The translations under genes and the position numbers were made by a program. Below, in pieces: positions 18,134 to 20,245 of a stretch of 20,245 nt of DNA. The stretch is from a virus, in the IMG/VR virus record IMGVR_UViG_3300043427_003004, positions 1-20,245 of that record; one strand, 5' to 3'. Each line of letters opens with the position of its first letter. Position 1 is the stretch's first letter. The notes beneath the pieces were generated by a model. The model worked only from the letters and a program-made list of their open reading frames with translations. It ran no database searches and was not told the origin of the DNA.

Positions 18134-19635
18134 TGAACATTATCCTTGGTCCTCCAGGCACAGGCAAAACGACGAAGCTCCTGACACTTGTCGAGGGGTT
18201 TCTGGAAGCGGGTATTCCGCCGCATCGTATCGGATACTTTGCGTTCTCTCGTCGTGCTGCACACGAAGCGGTGACGAGAGCATCTGCTCGCTTCAAGATG
18301 CAAGCAGGTGAGTTCCCGTTCTTTCGGACGCTGCATAGTCTTGCGTTCAGGCAGATGCAGATCTCGCCTCGCAATATCATGACGCGCAACCACTACAACG
18401 AGGTTGCGGAGTGGCTGAAGATCCCGCCGTTCCACGGATATGAGGTGGAGGACGGACCCTTCATCGACTTCGGTATGGGCGACAAGTATCTTGAAGTCAT
18501 AGACATGGCCCGTATCTGCTGCATACCTTTGCAGGATGCATACCTTCGCTCTGGTGCGAACAAGCGAGTCGATTGGTCCATGGTCGAACTGGTTGATCGC
18601 GCAATGCGTAAGTTCAAAAAAGAAAAGAACCTCTTCGACTACACAGATATGCTCGAACAATTTGTTGCCCACAATCTTGCGCCGGATCTCGATGTCGCAT
18701 TCATCGACGAGGCGCAGGACTTGTCACCCTTGCAATGGAAGATGGCTTCGTTGATCGAGAAGTCTGCGGGCGAGACCTATGTCGCAGGTGATGATGATCA
18801 GGCGATCTATCGCTGGGCAGGTGCAGATGTCGAGTACTTCATTCGTCTTGACGGCAAGATCGAGGTTCTCAACCAGAGCTACCGCATTCCGCACACTCAC
18901 CATCAGATCTCGCAGAACCTGATCAACCGTGTCTCCTCTCGTCGCCCGAAGATCTTCAGTCCTCGTGACGAGAATGGTGTTGTCATGTGGCATCCGAACA
19001 GTGATTCGGTGGATCTGACAGAGGGCAACTGGCTTCTGTTGGCTCGCACAAAGCAACTCGTCAAGCACCTTGAGGCAGAGGTCCAGTCGAAGGGACATCT
19101 CTACACAAGCAAACTCAGTGGCAACAGCACGTCTGATATTATGCAAGCCATTGAGGTGTGGGAAGACCTGAGATCAGGTGGCTCCCGTATTGCTGCCGAT
19201 GTGCGGGTTGCCTATAAGTATATGGAACTCAGGACACAGGTAGCGCATGGCTTCAAGACGCTGCCAAATGTGGACGAAGAGCGGTTCTTGAACATCAACG
19301 ATTTGCAGAAAGAGTTTGGCCTTCTTCACACAGATCCGTGGACAGTTGGCCTTGCTCGAATCCCAGCAGAACAGAGGCAGTATCTCGAAGCCTGTATCAA
19401 AAAGGGCGAAAAGATTGGTGGAAAACCTCGCATCCATATCTCCACTATCCATGGAGCAAAGGGTGCCGAAGCAGATAATGTTCTTCTGCTGACAGATTAT
19501 TCACCTCCCGCCAGAGCTGTGCAAGAAAAGCATCACGCTGACGACGAAAAACGTGTATTCTACGTCGGTCTGACACGGGCGAAGAAGAACCTTCACCTCG
19601 TGCATCCTATGTTCACAGCGGGGTTTAAGATATGA
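18133..19635 (+). CDS. SF1 UvrD/Rep-like DNA helicase
   Basis: 500 residues. All core motifs are visible: Walker A GPPGTGKTT (6-14); AFSRRAAHEA (37-46) as Ia; TLHSLAF (66-72); Walker B FIDEAQD (190-196); GDDDQAIYRWAGAD (219-232) as III; LNQSYRIP (246-253) as IV; ISTIHGAKGAEADNVLLL (around 437-454) as V; and VFYVGLTRAKKNLHLV (around 476-491) as VI. It is shorter than host UvrD and lacks most of the 1B/2B insertions. Would unwind duplex 3'-5' ahead of the polymerase. ATGA overlap with the primase. Confidence 0.93.
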   Translation: MNIILGPPGTGKTTKLLTLVEGFLEAGIPPHRIGYFAFSRRAAHEAVTRASARFKMQAGEFPFFRTLHSLAFRQMQISPRNIMTRNHYNEVAEWLKIPPFHGYEVEDGPFIDFGMGDKYLEVIDMARICCIPLQDAYLRSGANKRVDWSMVELVDRAMRKFKKEKNLFDYTDMLEQFVAHNLAPDLDVAFIDEAQDLSPLQWKMASLIEKSAGETYVAGDDDQAIYRWAGADVEYFIRLDGKIEVLNQSYRIPHTHHQISQNLINRVSSRRPKIFSPRDENGVVMWHPNSDSVDLTEGNWLLLARTKQLVKHLEAEVQSKGHLYTSKLSGNSTSDIMQAIEVWEDLRSGGSRIAADVRVAYKYMELRTQVAHGFKTLPNVDEERFLNINDLQKEFGLLHTDPWTVGLARIPAEQRQYLEACIKKGEKIGGKPRIHISTIHGAKGAEADNVLLLTDYSPPARAVQEKHHADDEKRVFYVGLTRAKKNLHLVHPMFTAGFKI

Positions 19636-19919
19636 TCGAGATGGATCCGGAAAGAATCGAGGCGCAGGTCAAGATTCAAACCCTGATGAGTGTTCTTATC
19701 AATTCACTGGTTGACAAGACGGAAGAGTATGTGGCGATGCATTTCAGCGATACAGTAGAAGAAGATGAGCTTGATGTTATAATGGCTCTCTCATTCATTC
19801 GTTCTTCTGCAGAACTCGCTGTCTTGGATGGTATTGACAGAGAACAATTCTTACGGATCTGCGAAGAAGTGTACATGGCAACGGATCTTCACATAAGCCC
19901 TCCCGCTGGAACAGCATGA
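19632..19919 (+). CDS. hypothetical acidic helical protein (95 aa)
   Basis: MIEMDPERIEAQVKIQTLMS then VLINSLVDKTEEYVAMHFSD and VLDGIDREQFLRICEEVYMA. Helical and acidic, not recognised. Coupled to the helicase by ATGA and to the next gene by a four-base overlap. Could be a small replication accessory factor by position only. Confidence 0.65.
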   Translation: MIEMDPERIEAQVKIQTLMSVLINSLVDKTEEYVAMHFSDTVEEDELDVIMALSFIRSSAELAVLDGIDREQFLRICEEVYMATDLHISPPAGTA

Positions 19920-20143
19920 TTACCGCAGTATGTGAATGCAAGAAAGAAGCAGTAACCCTCACCACAGAAGATCTATCAAACAGGTGGCCGACCTGTGGGT
20001 GTGGGCAATTTATGAAGGTGACTAGAAATGAATTGGTTCGTGAAACCACCGGAAACAGAATGGGTAATGCCGACAGAAATCCCCGACCTGTCCGGAGCAA
20101 CGACAATCTGCATCGACCTAGAAACATACGATCCAGATCTTAA
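19916..20143 (+). CDS. small zinc-ribbon-like protein overlapping DNA polymerase
   Basis: ITAVCECKKEAVTLTTEDLS then NRWPTCGCGQFMKVTRNELV: the CxC...CxC pairs (C6, C8, C27, C29) suggest a minimal zinc ribbon. The last 38 codons overlap the polymerase gene in another frame and look unselected (arginine/asparagine-rich). ATG 19916 overlaps the previous stop. The N-terminal part is plausible as a DNA-binding accessory protein. Confidence 0.5.
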   Translation: MITAVCECKKEAVTLTTEDLSNRWPTCGCGQFMKVTRNELVRETTGNRMGNADRNPRPVRSNDNLHRPRNIRSRS

Positions 20144-20245
20144 GACAAAGGGCAGTGGATGGCCGACAAAGAACGGTCATGTCGTTGGCTTTGCTGTCGC
20201 TGTTGATGGTCTCTCGGTTTATCTCCCCATCCGTCACGGCATGGG
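20028..20245 (+). CDS. DNA polymerase I family (5' end only), 3'-5' exonuclease domain
   Basis: Incomplete; runs off the right edge after about 72 codons. MNWFVKPPETEWVMPTEIPD then ATTICIDLETYDPDLKTKG: D-x-E of exonuclease motif I is in IDLETYD, and NGHVVGFAVAVDGLSVYLPI follows as in phage family-A polymerases. This is the proofreading domain; the polymerase domain is expected downstream. AAGG nine bases upstream supports ATG 20028. Together with primase and helicase it forms the replication core. Confidence 0.82.
   Translation, partial: MNWFVKPPETEWVMPTEIPDLSGATTICIDLETYDPDLKTKGSGWPTKNGHVVGFAVAVDGLSVYLPIRHGM

Overview
The window looks like part of the early/replication region of a tailed double-stranded DNA phage (free or integrated). 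Evidence: a Terminase_2-like small subunit, an HNH endonuclease, many tiny tightly packed genes with stop/start overlaps, a GP88-like protein, and a replication block ending in a family-A DNA polymerase that runs off the right edge. Shine-Dalgarno sites, sigma70-like promoters and signal peptides fit a Gram-negative bacterial host, but the sequence does not name one.

Layout. (1) 1-2600: HNH endonuclease, then four + strand genes separated by GC-rich stem-loops, the last being GP88-like. (2) 2600-3754: a compact structured RNA candidate with a strong terminator, facing a minus-strand pair (terminase small subunit and a VRR-NUC-like nuclease). Six copies of a 15-base motif lie across 1532-2890. 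(3) 3755-4851: about 1.1 kb without a convincing gene. It holds an AT-rich array of at least eleven CTATCA sites, then many inverted repeats, a 124-base folded element, a tRNA-like cloverleaf with an encoded CCA end and an 8-base anticodon loop, and an operator-like palindrome. (4) 4852-14820: about 35 small genes, mostly unknown. They include several paralogous sets (one built around a repeated EIERLR-coding segment and a repeated gene end), a dCMP deaminase, a secreted lysozyme-like transglycosylase, two other probably exported proteins, small membrane peptides, a winged-helix-like protein, a DnaA domain IV-like protein, a DUF6378-like protein and an HEAVH metallopeptidase-like protein. (5) 14876-20245: the replication module, with two conserved phage proteins of unknown role, a possible ssDNA-binding protein, an AEP primase of the TOTE-associated type, an SF1 UvrD-like helicase, two small proteins and the start of DNA polymerase I.

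Working together (inference): primase, helicase, polymerase and the gene upstream of the primase would replicate the genome. The DnaA-like and winged-helix proteins are candidates to recognise the CTATCA array or operators. The dCMP deaminase would feed dUMP/dTTP synthesis. The non-coding block at 3.8-4.75 kb, between divergent transcription units, is the most distinctive part: a possible origin or packaging site joined to a structured RNA locus.
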